Source of the DNA: an uncultured Ruminococcus sp.
GTDB lineage: Bacteria; Bacillota; Clostridia; Oscillospirales; Ruminococcaceae
DNA length: 35,719 nucleotides
NCBI GenBank assembly: GCA_910579835.1
Contig: CAJTWQ010000015.1
Span: 1-35,719 of the forward strand
Direction: 5' to 3'
The position numbers and the translations under genes were made by a program. The number at the start of each line of letters is the position of its first letter. The stretch's first letter is position 1. Below, piece after piece: positions 23,100 through 31,411 of the stretch. Under the pieces are notes generated by a model that was given only the letters and a program-made list of their open reading frames with translations, made no database searches and was not told the DNA's origin.

Positions 23100-24476
23100 T
23101 CATCTTATATAACCAACCGTTCTGGGATAAAGAATTACATCTCGGATATTGGCCATACCGGTGGTATACATAATAAGTCTTTCAAATCCCAGACCAAATC
23201 CGCCGTGAGGAACGGAACCGAATTTTCTCAGATCAAGATAGTCCTTATAAGGGGCAAGCTCCATTCCTCTTTCCTCCATCGCAGCAACAAGCTTATCGTA
23301 ATCGGCTTCTCTTTCACTGCCGCCGATAATTTCACCTACACCGGGCACAAGCAGGTCAACAGCCGCAACAGTCTTGCCGTCGGGATTCTGCTTCATGTAG
23401 AAGGACTTTATTTCCTTTGGATAATCGGTAACGAAAACTGCCTTTTTGAATACCTTTTCCGAAATATAGCGTTCATGCTCCGTCTGAAGATCGCAGCCCC
23501 ATTCTACGGGATATACAAAATCCTCGCCGGACTCCTGAAGAATCTTTATAGCCTCCGTATAGGTCACACGACCGAATTCATGCGAAATCAATTCCTCTAA
23601 ACGTGCTTTTAAACCTTTTTCAAAATGAGCATCAAAAAATGCGATTTCGTCTGGACAAACAGCTAAAAGTTTTTTGATAACATATTTTATCATATCCTCA
23701 GCAATCTCGATAACATCATCAAGCTCCGCAAAAGCCACCTCCGGCTCAATATGCCAAAATTCCGCAAGATGTTTCGGCGTATTGCTGTTCTCGGCACGGA
23801 AACTCGGTCCGAAAGTGTAGATCTTTCCCATTGCCATAGCGGCAACCTCTCCTTCAAGCTGACCGGAAACCGAAAGTCCTGCACGTCTGCCGAAAAAGTC
23901 GTTGGCATAATATTCTTCTTCGCTCTTAAATTCCGTAGTATAGCCGTTTGTAGTCACCTGAAACATTTCTCCTGCGCCTTCGCAGTCGCTGCCTGTAATG
24001 AGCGGAGTATTAATATATACATAATTATTTCTCTGAAAATACTCGTGAAGCGCCGCTGCAAGAACCGATCTTACACGCCATACGGCATTAAAGGTATTGG
24101 TTCTTCCTCTCAAATGAGGAATAGAGCGGAGAAATTCAAGCGTATGCCCCTTTTTCTGAAGCGGATAATCCGTGGGGCAATCTCCGAGAATATGAATATC
24201 GGCAGGAACAGCGTTGATTTCAACGGTATTATTTCGTCCCTCAACGGCTGTGCCTGTAACTTTCACTGCCATGCCGACACGAGGCTCTTTAAAATCTGAA
24301 TTGCCATCCCTTTCAATAACGATCTGAATATTTTTCAGAGAGGTGCCGTCGTTCAGTTCGGCAAATGCCACACTCTTTGAATTTCTGGACGTGCGCACCC
24401 ACCCGCAGACCGTGACGGCTTTGCCAATAAAATCCTCTTTTGAAGTAATAATTGCTTTAATGTCGGTATGCTTCAT
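23100..24476 (-). CDS. asnS: Asparagine-tRNA ligase
   Basis: AsnS charges tRNA-Asn. The 458-residue protein has an N-terminal OB-fold anticodon-binding domain (VTVCGWVRTSRNSKSVAFAE, about 18-110). A class II catalytic core follows: motif 1 region LRGRTNTFNAVWRVRSVLAA, motif 2 FRAENSNTPKHLAEFWHIEP near 225-245, and motif 3 GGFGLGFERLIMYTTG at the C-terminus. Asn-specific features rather than Asp features are seen in the absence of the bacterial AspRS insertion and in the catalytic segment PEKE/PVEWGCDLQTEHERYI. The gene is directly preceded by a T-box leader whose specifier is AAC. AAGGAACG is the ribosome binding site. Confidence 0.97.
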   Translation of the reverse strand: MKHTDIKAIITSKEDFIGKAVTVCGWVRTSRNSKSVAFAELNDGTSLKNIQIVIERDGNSDFKEPRVGMAVKVTGTAVEGRNNTVEINAVPADIHILGDCPTDYPLQKKGHTLEFLRSIPHLRGRTNTFNAVWRVRSVLAAALHEYFQRNNYVYINTPLITGSDCEGAGEMFQVTTNGYTTEFKSEEEYYANDFFGRRAGLSVSGQLEGEVAAMAMGKIYTFGPSFRAENSNTPKHLAEFWHIEPEVAFAELDDVIEIAEDMIKYVIKKLLAVCPDEIAFFDAHFEKGLKARLEELISHEFGRVTYTEAIKILQESGEDFVYPVEWGCDLQTEHERYISEKVFKKAVFVTDYPKEIKSFYMKQNPDGKTVAAVDLLVPGVGEIIGGSEREADYDKLVAAMEERGMELAPYKDYLDLRKFGSVPHGGFGLGFERLIMYTTGMANIRDVILYPRTVGYIR

Positions 24477-24500
24477 AATAATCGTTCCTTTCAGTTAATC

Positions 24501-24873
24501 AAAAAATATAAAACGCTCCCATCCTGCTTTTACAGGACGGGAGCGCCATTGCTTCCGTGGTACCACCTGAATTACCGCTTTGCGGTCACTCTTGTCTGCT
24601 GTAACGTGCAGAAAACGTCACCCCTACGTCAGATGCATGATAATAAAAGCACACAAATCACTGCTTATTTAAAACCGCCGATCGTATATATCCTCCTGCC
24701 TGTATCTATAACTTATACAAGACTCCTATATCCGTACCGCCGATTATATCATCACCCTTTGGGTTTGATGCTCAGGAGTGTTATTCATGCCGACTCTGAT
24801 ATACGGCTCTCACCTTATCCGTACTCTCTGAAAACGAATTTCTGCACTACTTCTCTCCGTCATGGCATTTATT
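24501..24873 (-). promoter_or_regulatory. T-box riboswitch, asparagine type
   Basis: On the minus strand the leader contains the T-box sequence AGGTGGTACCACGG (24555-24568). After it come a terminator stem gctcccatcctg/caggacgggagc (24515-24526 with 24533-24544) and a U-rich tract at 24501-24513. Upstream, the long Stem I region includes GAATAACACTCCTGAG, where AAC (24780-24782) is in the right place for the Asn specifier and is followed by a purine. Uncharged tRNA-Asn would pair with both sites and allow read-through into asnS. The UGGU sequence would pair by wobble if the tRNA discriminator is G. Confidence 0.93.
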
Positions 24874-24879
24874 AATGTT

Positions 24880-24908
24880 ATTGTATCACTTTTGAGAAAA
24901 AATGTCAA
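24880..24908 (-). promoter_or_regulatory. Sigma-A promoter of the T-box/asnS transcript
   Basis: On the minus strand TTGACA (24903-24908), a 17-nt spacer and TACAAT (24880-24885) place the start at about 24873, just before the T-box Stem I. It differs from consensus by one base. Confidence 0.9.
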
Positions 24909-24934
24909 TAGGAAATTAAAAAAATTCACATAGA

Positions 24935-26185
24935 TCAAATAAAAAGCGTACTTATGCCGTACTCTCTCGCATAACTCTCCGCACGCTTGCGGTTAACTTG
25001 CTTCAGGATTTTAATAGCCTGCTTTCTTCCTCTTTTTACCTCGTCCATTGACACATCATCACTGTCAAACTCGGCGATATGTACATTAAAAAGATTTTCA
25101 CATCCGCAGAAAGCGTCCTCCTTAATGTCCTTAGTATGATAGCTGACTTTCAGATCAGTAAGATTCTGACATCCATAAAAAGCCCAGTTGCATACAGTTT
25201 TTACCGTTGAAGGAATAGTAATCTCTTCCAGTGAACGGCACCATGAAAAAGCGCTTTCTCCAATAACTGCAACAGAATTTGATATAATAACCTTTTTCAG
25301 ATTATAGCACTCAGAAAAAGCGGAAAATCCGATAGCTTCCACAGATCCCGAAATTACCACCTTTCTTAGACGGCGGCATGAGAAAAAACAGAGATCGCTG
25401 ATTTTTTGAAGATAAGCTGGAAGAAGCAATTTTTCAACGGAGCTGCATCTTCCGAAAGCACCTTTGCCGATCATTTTCAGGGATGAGGGGAAATTCAGTT
25501 CTTTAAGATTCTGACATTTCAAAAAAGCGTTTTCTCCGATAGACTCAAGATTATTTGAAAAAATAATTTCCTCCAAAGCAAAGCAATGACAAAAAGCAAA
25601 TTTTTCAATTTTTTTAACACTGTCAGGGAGAATCACTTTTCTCAGCGTTTCGTTTCCACGAAAAGCATATCGTCCAATAGTAGTAATGAAATCGGGAATT
25701 ATTATAGCACTGGTAGTGCCGATATACTTTACAAGAGTGCCGTTTTTTCTGTTTATAAACATATTGTTAACATCATCAATAACAACATCCTCGTCCTTTA
25801 ACAGCTCGTCAAGCTCTTCCTTTCCCACAGAATCAAAATTAGATTTTCCTGAATGAACTTTACTGTTTTCCTTAGATATGTCAGATTTTACAGAGGGTTC
25901 ATTTCCTAATGCCGCCCCCTTTTGCATAGAAGTTACGATTTCCTCTAATGCAGTCTCCTGCTTCTTTTCGGAGACTTTCTTCTCCTCGACTTTTGGTGGT
26001 TCCTGCTTCTTTTCGGAGACTTTCTTCTCCTCGACTTTCGATGGTTCCGGTTTCTTTTCGGGGACTTTCTTCTTCTCGGCTTTCGATAATGCCGCGTTAT
26101 TATCCGCTGGCTTAACCACCCGAACCTTTACGACTCTAATTTTTTTTGTTTTCTCTTTGTCTGCGTGTCTATCTGTAGGCTTCAA
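24935..26185 (-). CDS. LRR_5 (BspA-like) protein with Lys/Glu repeats and no signal peptide
   Basis: The product is 416 residues from a TTG start at 26185, supported by GGAG 10 nt upstream and an in-frame stop further upstream. Residues 10-30 are very basic (KTKKIRVVKVRVVKPADNNA). Residues 35-79 are three tandem 15-residue units (KVEEKKVSEKKQEPP type). From about 150 to 375 there are around nine 23-residue LRR_5 units (for example ITTIGRYAFRGNETLRKVIL, VKKIEKFAFCHCFALEEIIF). The BspA-type LRR fold is usually found on cell-surface adhesins, but here there is no signal peptide, LPXTG or SLH domain. So an intracellular or non-classically exported protein is indicated. It has its own promoter at 26224-26252. 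No function can be named. Confidence 0.8.
   Translation of the reverse strand: MKPTDRHADKEKTKKIRVVKVRVVKPADNNAALSKAEKKKVPEKKPEPSKVEEKKVSEKKQEPPKVEEKKVSEKKQETALEEIVTSMQKGAALGNEPSVKSDISKENSKVHSGKSNFDSVGKEELDELLKDEDVVIDDVNNMFINRKNGTLVKYIGTTSAIIIPDFITTIGRYAFRGNETLRKVILPDSVKKIEKFAFCHCFALEEIIFSNNLESIGENAFLKCQNLKELNFPSSLKMIGKGAFGRCSSVEKLLLPAYLQKISDLCFFSCRRLRKVVISGSVEAIGFSAFSECYNLKKVIISNSVAVIGESAFSWCRSLEEITIPSTVKTVCNWAFYGCQNLTDLKVSYHTKDIKEDAFCGCENLFNVHIAEFDSDDVSMDEVKRGRKQAIKILKQVNRKRAESYAREYGISTLFI
25949..26083 (-). repeat. Three 45-bp tandem repeats in the LRR gene
   Basis: Three exact-length 45-nt units encode KAEKKKVPEKKPEPS, KVEEKKVSEKKQEPP and KVEEKKVSEKKQETA (residues 35-79). Units two and three are almost identical at the DNA level. 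The first has drifted. They form a charged, probably extended or coiled-coil linker, and the copy number is likely to vary between strains. Confidence 0.85.
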
Positions 26186-26223
26186 GTAAAAATCACTCCA
26201 GTCTCACTAATCATACTCAATTA

Positions 26224-26252
26224 ATTATATCACTTTTGCCGCTAAAAATCAA
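26224..26252 (-). promoter_or_regulatory. Promoter of the LRR_5 gene
   Basis: On the minus strand TTGATT (26247-26252), 17 nt and TATAAT (26224-26229) lie about 39 nt before the TTG start codon. Confidence 0.75.
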
Positions 26253-26413
26253 TAATCAAATGTTTATATTTACTATTTTTGTTAAAATCAACCACACAAA
26301 AGTCTTTAAGCTTCGTTTTAATAAGACTTTTTTTAAACTCATTTGGATATATTGCACAAATGCTTACAATGCAAATTATCTCTCTTAAAAATGCAAAATA
26401 ACTGCAAAATCCA

Positions 26414-26442
26414 TTGACTTAACTACTAATAGGAATTATACT
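26414..26442 (+). promoter_or_regulatory. Promoter of the solute-binding lipoprotein gene
   Basis: TTGACT (26414-26419), 17 nt and TATACT (26437-26442) lie about 75 nt before the ATG at 26518. The rest of the 332-nt divergent gap (26186-26517) is AT-rich. It also has a weak hairpin (aaagtctt/aagacttt, about 26297-26330) but no gene. Confidence 0.8.
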
Positions 26443-26462
26443 GATTTTAACAAGCAATAATT

Positions 26463-26488
26463 AAATCTATCGCATCAGCAATAGATTT
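26463..26488 (+). promoter_or_regulatory. Leader hairpin before the solute-binding lipoprotein gene
   Basis: The inverted repeat aaatctat (26463-26470) / atagattt (26481-26488), with an inner gc/gc pair, lies between the promoter and the AAAGGA ribosome binding site. It could be an operator or a 5' UTR stabilising hairpin. Confidence 0.4.
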
Positions 26489-26517
26489 TAATATAACTCC
26501 AAAGAAAGGATAATATT

Positions 26518-28926
26518 ATGAAGAAAACATATTGGAATATAACTGCTATTGCTGCGGCTGTCAGTATGGCTCTCTGCTCATGCAGCGCAGAAAAAACATC
26601 TGAAAACGGAGCCTCTGCCGAAAACTCGTCTCCAAAAATTTCAGGGGATCCTGTTACCGACGCTCATCCTATTCAGACTGCCGACGAAATTCTCAGTGAT
26701 TCCTACAAATCGACACCAATATCCGTACCGGAAGACTTAGATTATGTCAGCACTGTTGATTACATCCCCGACAAAAAATATTTCATGGTGATGGGAAGCT
26801 CAACAGATTCAGAAAATATGATGGTATACAGGTTCAGCGAAGACCTTTCCTCTTACGAAAAAATCACTCCCGAAATGCCTCCGGAGACCCAGACTGCCGA
26901 TAATTTTTACTATTGGTATAACTTTACTCCAAATGGCGATATGTCGTCATTTGTAACCCTTAATGACAACGGTGGAATAGTCCCTCCCGAAAAATATGAC
27001 GAAAATTTTGACTACGAGGCTTTCATGGCAAATCAGAAAACTTCTTTTATGTATTGTAAACACGACGAATCAGGGAAAATCACCTATAAAACACCCGTTA
27101 CCGGACTTGAGCTATATAAAGATGAATACGGAAACATTAACGTATATTCTGTTACGGAATACAGCGGAAAGGTTCTTTTTTGTCTCAGCGATTCAACTGT
27201 TCTTGTCTTGAACCAGGACGGCAGCGTTTCAGAGCTTTACCTGCCGCAACTTGAAGACGATCAGCGGATCTATCGCTCAAATTTCATTTATGACCGGGAT
27301 GGAAAGCTTATACTCACAGCAGAAGGCGACTTCGGGCAGGATGAATACAGCGTAAATGTTTTTTACGAATTCGATGCAGAAAAAGGTGTTGTCGGTGAAC
27401 CGCTCCTGAAAATCGGCGGAAACGGAACAGTCGATATGGCGGGTGCAGTAACTTCCGGAACAGGAGCATTCCGCCTGCTGATACCTGAATATGATGGGCT
27501 TTTCGGACTTAAAGACGATGGAACTACCGAAAAAATCCTTGACTGGTTGGACTCTGATATTACCGCATCTACCATAATCTGCGCCGGTGAGGACAGATAT
27601 ATAACCTTTGGCTGTAATCAGTCAGGAAACGACAGCAAGCCATATTTCGATCTGCTCACACGCCGTCCTATGAGCGAAGTGGAAAATACTCAGATCATCA
27701 CAATGGCGTCCCTGTACGACAACAGCGGCGGAGATTTACACGTCAGTGAATTCAATAAAAGCCAAAGCAAATACAGGGTGAAATTTGTAGACTACAATCA
27801 ATACAATGACGATTATTCAACAGACGGCGCAATGAAGCAGCTTCACCTTGATATAATTGCCGGAAAAGCCCCTGACATTATTGTCACCAGTGATCTGAGC
27901 ACAATCAGAAGCCTAAGCGGCAAGGGAGCTTTTGTTGATCTCTATGAGTTAATGGAGAACGACAGCGAAGTCAACCGCAAAACACTTATGCCCAATATGC
28001 TTAGCGCTCTGGAATCCCCGGACGGAAGCCTTTACACTCTCGCGCCAAGCTTTAGCACAGTGACTTTGGCGGCGAAAACATCTCTCTACAATAAAAAGGG
28101 CTGGACATTTGACGATATGTTTGAATTCTACAATAACGCTCCCGATACTGCCGATCACCTTTACGACTACGAAACAAAAGAGGAAAAACTTTCAGAACTC
28201 CTTGCAGCCTCCGGTGATTTCGTTGACTACGAAAAAGGAACATGCTCCTTTGACAGAAAGGACTTTATAAATCTTCTGGAATTCTGCGACAGATTTGCTG
28301 ATAAGATCGAGACTCCCGACAAGGAAACAGAATACGAGGCGCTTGGTCAGTATTACTATGAAAAGTTCATGGCATGGAGCCAAAACAGAACCATCGTTGA
28401 AAAAATGAGTCCCGGCAGCTACAGCTACACCCGATATATATTAGCAAAAGATGAGATCACCTTTGTGGGATACCCTTCTAAAAACGGCAAGGGAGGCCGA
28501 ATCTCCTTTGAAACGCTTTATGCTGTCTCAAACACCTGCCCCGACAAACAGGGAGCATGGGAGTTTCTTAGAACTTACTTTCTGCCGGATTATCAGAATT
28601 CAGAAAGCTCATACGGCACGCCTGCTCTTAAATCGTCCTATGAAAAAATTCTTGATGACGGTATGCATTTTACCGATCCGTTTACAGGCGAAAGCGTCGA
28701 ATACATCGAAGACGACGGCGACAAATATTATCCCACAACACAAGAAGAGCGTGATATGCTGGATGATTACATGGCGGAATGCGATACTATTCTCTATATA
28801 GATCCAGATATATCGGATATCTGTATGGAAGAAGCAGGAGCATATTTCTCCGGTGAATGCTCCGCACAGCAGGCAGCTGAAATGATACAAAACAGAGTTT
28901 CTATTCTTCTCAGCGAATCGGCATAA
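26518..28926 (+). CDS. Large orphan extracellular solute-binding lipoprotein
   Basis: The product is 802 residues. It has a lipoprotein signal peptide ending at LCSC (Cys22), then a Ser/Glu linker. Residues about 55-385 are rich in short strands and look like a beta-propeller-type sensor region (repeated D-x-DGS/DGT segments such as LNQDGSVSELYL). From about 393 the frame continues as a family 1 extracellular solute-binding protein: ITMASLYDNSGGDLHVSEFN, LHLDIIAGKAPDIIVTSDLS, GAFVDLYELMENDSEVNRKT, ALESPDGSLYTLAPSFSTVT. The usual mid and late segments follow (FVGYPSKNGKGGRISFETLY, PDKQGAWEFLRTYF). The length is about double a normal binding protein. No ABC permease or ATPase is adjacent, so it is an orphan that may feed a distant transporter or act as a sensor. 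The ribosome binding site AAAGGA and a good promoter support expression. Confidence 0.85.
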   Translation: MKKTYWNITAIAAAVSMALCSCSAEKTSENGASAENSSPKISGDPVTDAHPIQTADEILSDSYKSTPISVPEDLDYVSTVDYIPDKKYFMVMGSSTDSENMMVYRFSEDLSSYEKITPEMPPETQTADNFYYWYNFTPNGDMSSFVTLNDNGGIVPPEKYDENFDYEAFMANQKTSFMYCKHDESGKITYKTPVTGLELYKDEYGNINVYSVTEYSGKVLFCLSDSTVLVLNQDGSVSELYLPQLEDDQRIYRSNFIYDRDGKLILTAEGDFGQDEYSVNVFYEFDAEKGVVGEPLLKIGGNGTVDMAGAVTSGTGAFRLLIPEYDGLFGLKDDGTTEKILDWLDSDITASTIICAGEDRYITFGCNQSGNDSKPYFDLLTRRPMSEVENTQIITMASLYDNSGGDLHVSEFNKSQSKYRVKFVDYNQYNDDYSTDGAMKQLHLDIIAGKAPDIIVTSDLSTIRSLSGKGAFVDLYELMENDSEVNRKTLMPNMLSALESPDGSLYTLAPSFSTVTLAAKTSLYNKKGWTFDDMFEFYNNAPDTADHLYDYETKEEKLSELLAASGDFVDYEKGTCSFDRKDFINLLEFCDRFADKIETPDKETEYEALGQYYYEKFMAWSQNRTIVEKMSPGSYSYTRYILAKDEITFVGYPSKNGKGGRISFETLYAVSNTCPDKQGAWEFLRTYFLPDYQNSESSYGTPALKSSYEKILDDGMHFTDPFTGESVEYIEDDGDKYYPTTQEERDMLDDYMAECDTILYIDPDISDICMEEAGAYFSGECSAQQAAEMIQNRVSILLSESA

Positions 28927-28941
28927 CCTGCATTCCTCCGG

Positions 28942-29718
28942 CTACCATGTGTTTTCCTTTATTCTGGATATAGCCCCCTTTTCAAGCCGTGAGACTTGAG
29001 CCTGAGAGATCCCGATTTCATTAGCAACCTCAACCTGAGTTTTCCCCTTAAAAAAACGCAAATAAAGAATATTTCGCTCACGCTCACCCAGATTTTTTAT
29101 TGCATCACGAATGGAGATCTCATCCATTTTGCTTTCCACATCATTGCGGTCGCCTATCTGATCCATGATATAAACCGTATCCTCCGAGTCCGAATAGACC
29201 GGTTCATATAAAGAAACAGGATCGCTTATACTTTCAAGTGCGATAACTATATCCGCGCGCTTCTCTCCTGTTTCAGCCGCGATCTCATCCATATTAGGCT
29301 CTCTCTGAAGCTTGAAAGTAAGCCGTTCCTTCGCCTGTATCGCCTTGTACGCAAGGTCACGGAGGGAACGGCTTACTTTCACATGGCTGTAATCCCGAAG
29401 ATGCCTCCGCAGCTCACCGCTTATCATTGGCACACAGTAGGTCGAAAAGCGGACTTCCTTGGTAAGATCAAAATTGTTTATAGCCTTGATAAGACCGACT
29501 ACTCCTATCTGAAACAGATCGTCAATATCCTCTCCCCTGCCTGCAAAACGCTGTATAACACTGAGTACCAAACGGAGGTTGCCTTTAATCAGCTTGTCCT
29601 TTGCTTCCTTGCTGCCGGTAGCCTTTATTTCTTTCAGCAGTTCAATTTTCTCCTGCTCTTTGAGTACCGTCAGCTCTGACGTATTAATGCCCGCTATTAT
29701 AACCTTGTTATATGCCAT
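28942..29718 (-). CDS. sigG: RNA polymerase sporulation sigma factor G
   Basis: Sigma-G controls late forespore gene expression. The 258-residue protein shows KVIIAGINTSELTVLKEQEK (the N-terminal sigma-F/G signature), then NLRLVLSVIQRFAGRGEDID in region 2. Next is DDLFQIGVVGLIKAINNFDL with KEVRFSTYCVPMISGELRRH, then VSRSLRDLAYKAIQ. Region 4 reads IKNLGERERNILYLRFFKGK, followed by a QVEVANEIGISQAQVSRLEK HTH. The N-terminal NKVxIxGxNTSxLpvL motif separates SigG from SigF. It converges with the solute-binding lipoprotein gene (15-nt gap). Usually sigG follows the sigE/spoIIGA genes; here it stands alone. Its presence argues that the organism can form spores. Confidence 0.94.
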   Translation of the reverse strand: MAYNKVIIAGINTSELTVLKEQEKIELLKEIKATGSKEAKDKLIKGNLRLVLSVIQRFAGRGEDIDDLFQIGVVGLIKAINNFDLTKEVRFSTYCVPMISGELRRHLRDYSHVKVSRSLRDLAYKAIQAKERLTFKLQREPNMDEIAAETGEKRADIVIALESISDPVSLYEPVYSDSEDTVYIMDQIGDRNDVESKMDEISIRDAIKNLGERERNILYLRFFKGKTQVEVANEIGISQAQVSRLEKGAISRIKENTW

Positions 29719-29744
29719 TATAATATCTCCCGTAAATTTGTTTT

Positions 29745-29774
29745 TACTATGATATTATTGGCATTATTTTTATA
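29745..29774 (-). promoter_or_regulatory. Weak candidate sigma-F/G-type promoter of sigG
   Basis: On the minus strand TATAA (29770-29774), 18 nt and CATAGTA (29745-29751) lie about 27 nt before the sigG start. This resembles the spacing of forespore promoters (G-ATA N17-18 CATNNTA) but the match is loose. No sigma-A consensus is seen there. Confidence 0.3.
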
Positions 29775-29797
29775 AAGTAAACATGGAAAAATCGTGT

Positions 29798-29834
29798 AAA
29801 AAAACGGACAGGACTTGAAGCTCAAGTCTGTCCG
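29798..29834 (-). terminator. Terminator of the rml operon
   Basis: A stem of 13-14 bp with one bulge pairs cggacaggacttga (29805-29818) with tcaagtctgtccg (29822-29834). On the minus strand it is followed by TTTTTTT (A's at 29798-29804), about 105 nt after the rmlA stop. The gap between it and rmlA holds no gene. Confidence 0.9.
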
Positions 29835-29939
29835 GAACAATCTGTTCAGAATATTTGCATTGCTGCCTTTTGTTTTTGACGCAGTAATCAGTAAAATTTG
29901 CCGACACGTGCAGGATTCTATGCGTAAAGGTTCTTAAAA

Positions 29940-30830
29940 CTATACATCAATATACTTCCCTGCCAGCACGTCCATAAGATACAAGCCATACTGATTCTTC
30001 ATCAAATCCTTAATATCTCCAAGAAGTTCATCCTTGGAAATCCAGCCGCTGAGATAGGCGATCTCTTCAAGACAGGCAATTTTTCTATGCTGGTGATCCT
30101 CGACGGTTTTAACAAAATTTGTAGCTTCTACAAGGCTTTCATGCGTTCCGGTATCAAGCCATGTGAATCCCTGTCCCAGAAGCTCCACACTTAGCGTTCC
30201 GTTCTCTAAATAGATACGGTTGAGATCGGTTATCTCAAGTTCACCCCGTGCCGACGGTTTCAGACTTTCAGCATACTCAACAACTCTGCTGTCGTAAAAA
30301 TACAGTCCCGTCACACAATAATTTGACTTTGGCTTCTCAGGCTTCTCCTCGATAGAAACCGCCTTGCCGTTGCCGTCAAATTCTACGATACCAAATCTTT
30401 CAGGATCGTCAACATAGTAACCGAAAACAGTCGCTCCCCTGCCGGTCTGAGCGTTTTCCACTGCCTTTTTCAACCGCTTTGTAAGCCCATGCCCTGCAAA
30501 AACATTGTCTCCAAGCACCATTGCGCAAGGCTCGTTTCCGATAAAGTCTGCTCCGATGATAAACGCCTGAGCAAGTCCGTCCGGCGAGGGCTGAACTGCA
30601 TACTGAAGCCTGATCCCGAACTGATGTCCATCACCAAGCAAATCCTCGAATCTCGGAGTATCCTGCGGCGTGGAAATTATCAGAATGTCCCGTATTCCCG
30701 CCTGCATCAGCACGGACAGAGGATAGTAAATCATAGGCTTGTCATATATCGGCAGAAGCTGTTTGGATGTCACCTTTGTCAGCGGATATAGACGTGTTCC
30801 CGAACCGCCGGCCAGTACGATTCCTTTCAT
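29940..30830 (-). CDS. rmlA: Glucose-1-phosphate thymidylyltransferase
   Basis: RmlA makes dTDP-glucose from dTTP and glucose 1-phosphate, the first step of dTDP-L-rhamnose synthesis. The 296-residue protein has the signature GGSGTRLYPLTKVTSKQLLP (residues 8-27), DKPMIYYPLSVLMQAGI, and the Asp-containing MVLGDNVFAGHG. A C-terminal region follows with SIEEKPEKPKSNYCVTGLYF and LGQGFTWLDTGTHESL. Length is normal. Its ATG overlaps the rmlC TGA by 4 nt (ATGA), which implies coupled translation. It is the last gene of pdxK-rmlB-rmlD-rmlC-rmlA. dTDP-rhamnose is usually used for cell-wall polysaccharides, but no glycosyltransferase is seen nearby. Confidence 0.96.
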   Translation of the reverse strand: MKGIVLAGGSGTRLYPLTKVTSKQLLPIYDKPMIYYPLSVLMQAGIRDILIISTPQDTPRFEDLLGDGHQFGIRLQYAVQPSPDGLAQAFIIGADFIGNEPCAMVLGDNVFAGHGLTKRLKKAVENAQTGRGATVFGYYVDDPERFGIVEFDGNGKAVSIEEKPEKPKSNYCVTGLYFYDSRVVEYAESLKPSARGELEITDLNRIYLENGTLSVELLGQGFTWLDTGTHESLVEATNFVKTVEDHQHRKIACLEEIAYLSGWISKDELLGDIKDLMKNQYGLYLMDVLAGKYIDV

Positions 30831-31411
30831 ATTTCAATGCCCCTTTCCGAGCAATATTCAGCAAAACTCATGTTAGACCTGTCCTTATCGGAGAGATTAA
30901 GATTATCAGCGGTCATTCCCTCCGGCATCATCCATCCAATGGCAATATCCTTATCGTTCCACATAAGTCCTCCCTCGTCATTGGGATACCAGAAATCAGT
31001 TACCTTGTAACAGAATTCCGCAATATCGCTGAGAACAATAAATCCGTGAGCAAAATTTTTCGGGATAAGAAACTGCTTTTTATTCTCCTCTGTCAGAAGT
31101 ATGCCAAACCATTTTCCGAAAGTCAGACTGTCCCTTCTGAGGTCAACCGCAACATCAAAAACCTCACCCCTGATAACACGAACAAGCTTATCCTGCGGAT
31201 GATTTATCTGATAGTGCAGACCACGAAGAACTCCTTTCGCAGAACAGCTCTGATTGTCCTGAACAAAAGAATAATTAAGTCCTTCTGCTTCCATATCCCT
31301 CTGATTGTAGGTCTCCATAAAATATCCGCGGTTATCGCCGTGAACCGCCGGCTCAATAACGCAAAGTCCATCGATACCGCCGACGTTTTTTTCAACTTTT
31401 ATCTGTCCCAT
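30827..31411 (-). CDS. rmlC: dTDP-4-dehydrorhamnose 3,5-epimerase
   Basis: RmlC epimerises the keto-sugar at C3 and C5. The start at 31411 (MGQIKVEKNVGGIDGLCVIE) gives 194 residues; the upstream ATG at 31456 would add 15 residues that overlap rmlD and lack homology. AGGAGG lies 11 nt before the chosen start. The cupin core shows DNRGYFMETYNQRDMEAEGL, NQSCSAKGVLRGLHYQ with the active-site His near residue 62, VFDVAVDLRRDSLTFGKW, FLIPKNFAHGFIVLSDIAEF and YKVTDFWYPNDEGG. The start overlaps rmlD by 13 nt and the stop overlaps rmlA by 4 nt. Confidence 0.95.
   Translation of the reverse strand: MGQIKVEKNVGGIDGLCVIEPAVHGDNRGYFMETYNQRDMEAEGLNYSFVQDNQSCSAKGVLRGLHYQINHPQDKLVRVIRGEVFDVAVDLRRDSLTFGKWFGILLTEENKKQFLIPKNFAHGFIVLSDIAEFCYKVTDFWYPNDEGGLMWNDKDIAIGWMMPEGMTADNLNLSDKDRSNMSFAEYCSERGIEI

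Noticed and set aside
25949..26083. Possible CRISPR-like array
   Set aside because: The 45-bp units are back-to-back coding repeats without spacers, in frame with the LRR protein.
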